Below are positions 62,533 to 64,000 of a stretch of DNA of 64,000 bases, one piece after another. Within the stretch, counting starts at the first letter, position 1; every line of letters starts with the position of its first letter. Source of the stretch: Actinomucor elegans (Eukaryota > Mucoromycota > Mucoromycetes > Mucorales > Mucoraceae); assembly GCA_026027325.1 (NCBI GenBank), contig JAMSLZ010000004.1, positions 992,001 through 1,056,000 of the forward strand, read 5' to 3'. A model generated the notes under the pieces. The model was not told where the DNA came from and did not search any database. It worked only from the letters and a program-made list of their open reading frames with translations. Position numbers and translations under genes: made by a program.

Positions 62533-62925
62533 GCGCGCTTTAACTGTTTAATGAATGTCTGTATTTGATTTTTTTTTTCTTACACAAAGAGATCTACGCA
62601 CGATCATATCAAAAACATTATTTGAAAAAGGAGCTCCTAGTAGTTTTACCATCCATAAACAATGAGGAGGTCCCCATTTGCCAATACTACGATAATGAGC
62701 TTCGTCGATAATCTGAAGCTTTCTCCAGTTCTACGCAAGCAATGTATTGTTTTCGTCACTCAAATTCTTGCATATCCAATTACCCATTTTTAAAGATTTG
62801 GGATTTGGACAAAGCTCACATAATCCCAAAGCATCATTCATCTCTGAAATGTGAAAATCCGTAATTTGTAGACCTATTATTTCAGTTTTAAGCTTGTTCG
62901 TAATTTGAGCAACACTTGGGAATAT
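62533..62925 (-). pseudogene. Possible gene relic with an in-frame stop
   Basis: On the minus strand a single frame runs about 64 codons, meets one TAG (62733-62731) and continues another 60 codons in the same frame. The text reads like real protein on both sides of the stop: ISEMNDALGLCELCPNPKSL with a CxxC pair, MGNWICKNLSDENN, then KLQIIDEAHYRSIGKW and GPPHCLWMVKLLGAPFSNNV. Codon use is less AT-extreme than the surroundings. I do not recognise the family. It may be a broken or exon-only copy, or a chance open stretch. Confidence 0.3.
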
Positions 62926-64000
62926 TTAAAGTTAATTTCAGAGTATAGTATAGTGCTGGAAATCACAGGGTACCATTTGTAATATGTTAAGGTGGATTGG
63001 AACTTATCCTCGAGTGCTAACTAACCCATTCGCGTTAACTAATCGGAACTCATTATATAATTGATCTATCATATATATAAAATACTTTACTGGATACGAG
63101 AAAGAGAAATACAGAAACGTAATAAAGCGGCTTTTATTTTGGAATTGTATGTAATAATACGGTATAAGCGTTTCATTTATCATAGTTTCTTTTTAATTAG
63201 ATGAGAGCAAAAGTTATAAATTTGCAAATGTCATCTAATCATTTAAAATAACAAAACGATTGTAGCTGATACAAGCTTTTACCTGATGCAGTGGTTCATT
63301 CTGATTATAAATCACAGCCTGATGCAATATTTGAGCAGGATTTGGATTGATTCCTCTGGTTAGTTCCTTGCAAGTCGATTTCTAAGCTGAGAAAATTTGG
63401 GGCAAAAAAATACCAATCATGTTATAATAAAAAGATAATGAGCATGTGTAGAGGATTTTGTTCTCTTTCGGCTGGCATAATCTTCATAAGAGTATAAAAA
63501 GAAAAACAACACTAGAGGGTGTGAAAAGCTCTGCTGTCATGATTTCCTTGTATTTGCACATTTTAATAAGTAACTATGGATATTTTCTTATCAGACAGAG
63601 GCACGTTTGCTCTAAAATGCTCTTAGTTCCAAACGTTGTTCTCCTTTATTATCAGTCCAGACAAGTTTACTTGATTTGAAGGTTTTTTTTGCTGGGTGTA
63701 CTACGAACAACATGGTATACTCGATGAAACTTACTCGTGCTACAAATTACATCTGTATCAATAGCAAAACAAACTATAGTTTTGAATTTCAGCAGGTACA
63801 TATAATATCATTTGATCGTTTGTATTATAGTTGGGGCATATCTAGTTGTACATAGTAGTGATAAGCGGCTCAAACAACTTCAAAACTTTTATGGAGCAAT
63901 ATTTTTACTTTATTCTTTTTGTGAAACTGAATTCAAGATAAATAGCTTTCATTGAAAAATGGAGCAAATATGAACTTCAATCTCTGCTTTAATCACCCAG

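Larger units (their letters stand above)
60648..64000. other. Gene-poor right end
   Basis: About 3.3 kb of AT-rich DNA without an intact gene. It contains a possible gene relic on the minus strand (62533-62925, listed separately) and several short chance frames of 60-75 codons. Confidence 0.45.

Overview
This is eukaryotic, fungal DNA, and it fits an early-diverging fungus of the Mucoromycota, most likely order Mucorales. The evidence is AT-rich intergenic DNA full of long A and T runs, many short introns (about 44-100 nt) with GTAAGT-like donors and CTAAY/CTRAC branch sites, an opisthokont/fungal gene set (Sec16, Mss51, formins with a DAD tail, a SWI3/RSC8 subunit), and a U12-type AT-AC intron. 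I know of no window-internal marker that fixes the genus. All exon models were built by hand: splice sites were chosen so that reading frames join and conserved protein motifs are restored, and every multi-exon coding sequence given here sums to a multiple of three.

Layout, left to right. 0.5-1.9 kb: a Gln-rich repeat protein of unknown function. 3.4-6.6 kb: alanyl-tRNA synthetase with a presequence-like N-terminus (10 exons). 8.4-9.2 kb: an intronless orphan gene. 10.7-11.3 kb: cytochrome c oxidase subunit IV/Cox5. 12.8-13.6 kb: prefoldin subunit 5, which carries the AT-AC intron. 14.0-19.0 kb: formin A. 19.2-24.8 kb: Sec16 (COPII scaffold). 25.0-26.8 kb (minus): SWI3/RSC8-type remodeller subunit. 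29.3-30.3 kb: two small orphan genes with TATA boxes. 32.4-33.8 kb: JMJD5/KDM8-type JmjC oxygenase. 34.1-34.9 kb (minus): a secreted protein of unknown function. 35.3-37.0 kb (minus): Rft1. 39.7-45.0 kb: formin B, a paralogue of formin A in the same orientation. 45.7-47.4 kb: a nine-exon lineage-specific gene. 48.9-49.9 kb: a 268-bp tandem array. 50.1-50.6 kb: a decayed Tc1/mariner-like transposase. 50.7-53.0 kb (minus): a TM9SF1-like nonaspanin. 53.2-54.7 kb (minus): a DDT/WHIM-type chromatin protein. 56.4-57.9 kb (minus): an SLC35/DMT-type transporter. 59.2-60.6 kb: Mss51. The last 3.3 kb is mostly empty, with one possible gene relic.

The genes form no operon or cluster. Several share themes: secretory pathway (Sec16, Rft1, TM9SF, SLC35-like carrier), mitochondrial respiration and gene expression (Cox5, Mss51, AlaRS), chromatin (SWI3/RSC8, JmjC, DDT/WHIM) and the actin/tubulin cytoskeleton (two formins, prefoldin 5). 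The observations most worth following are the textbook U12 AT-AC intron in the prefoldin 5 gene, the formin duplication with mosaic intron gain or loss, the 268-bp array with its alternating copy types beside a lineage-specific gene and a dead transposon, and a Sec16 with a zinc-ribbon-like module and a near-perfect SYEPQQ repeat tract.
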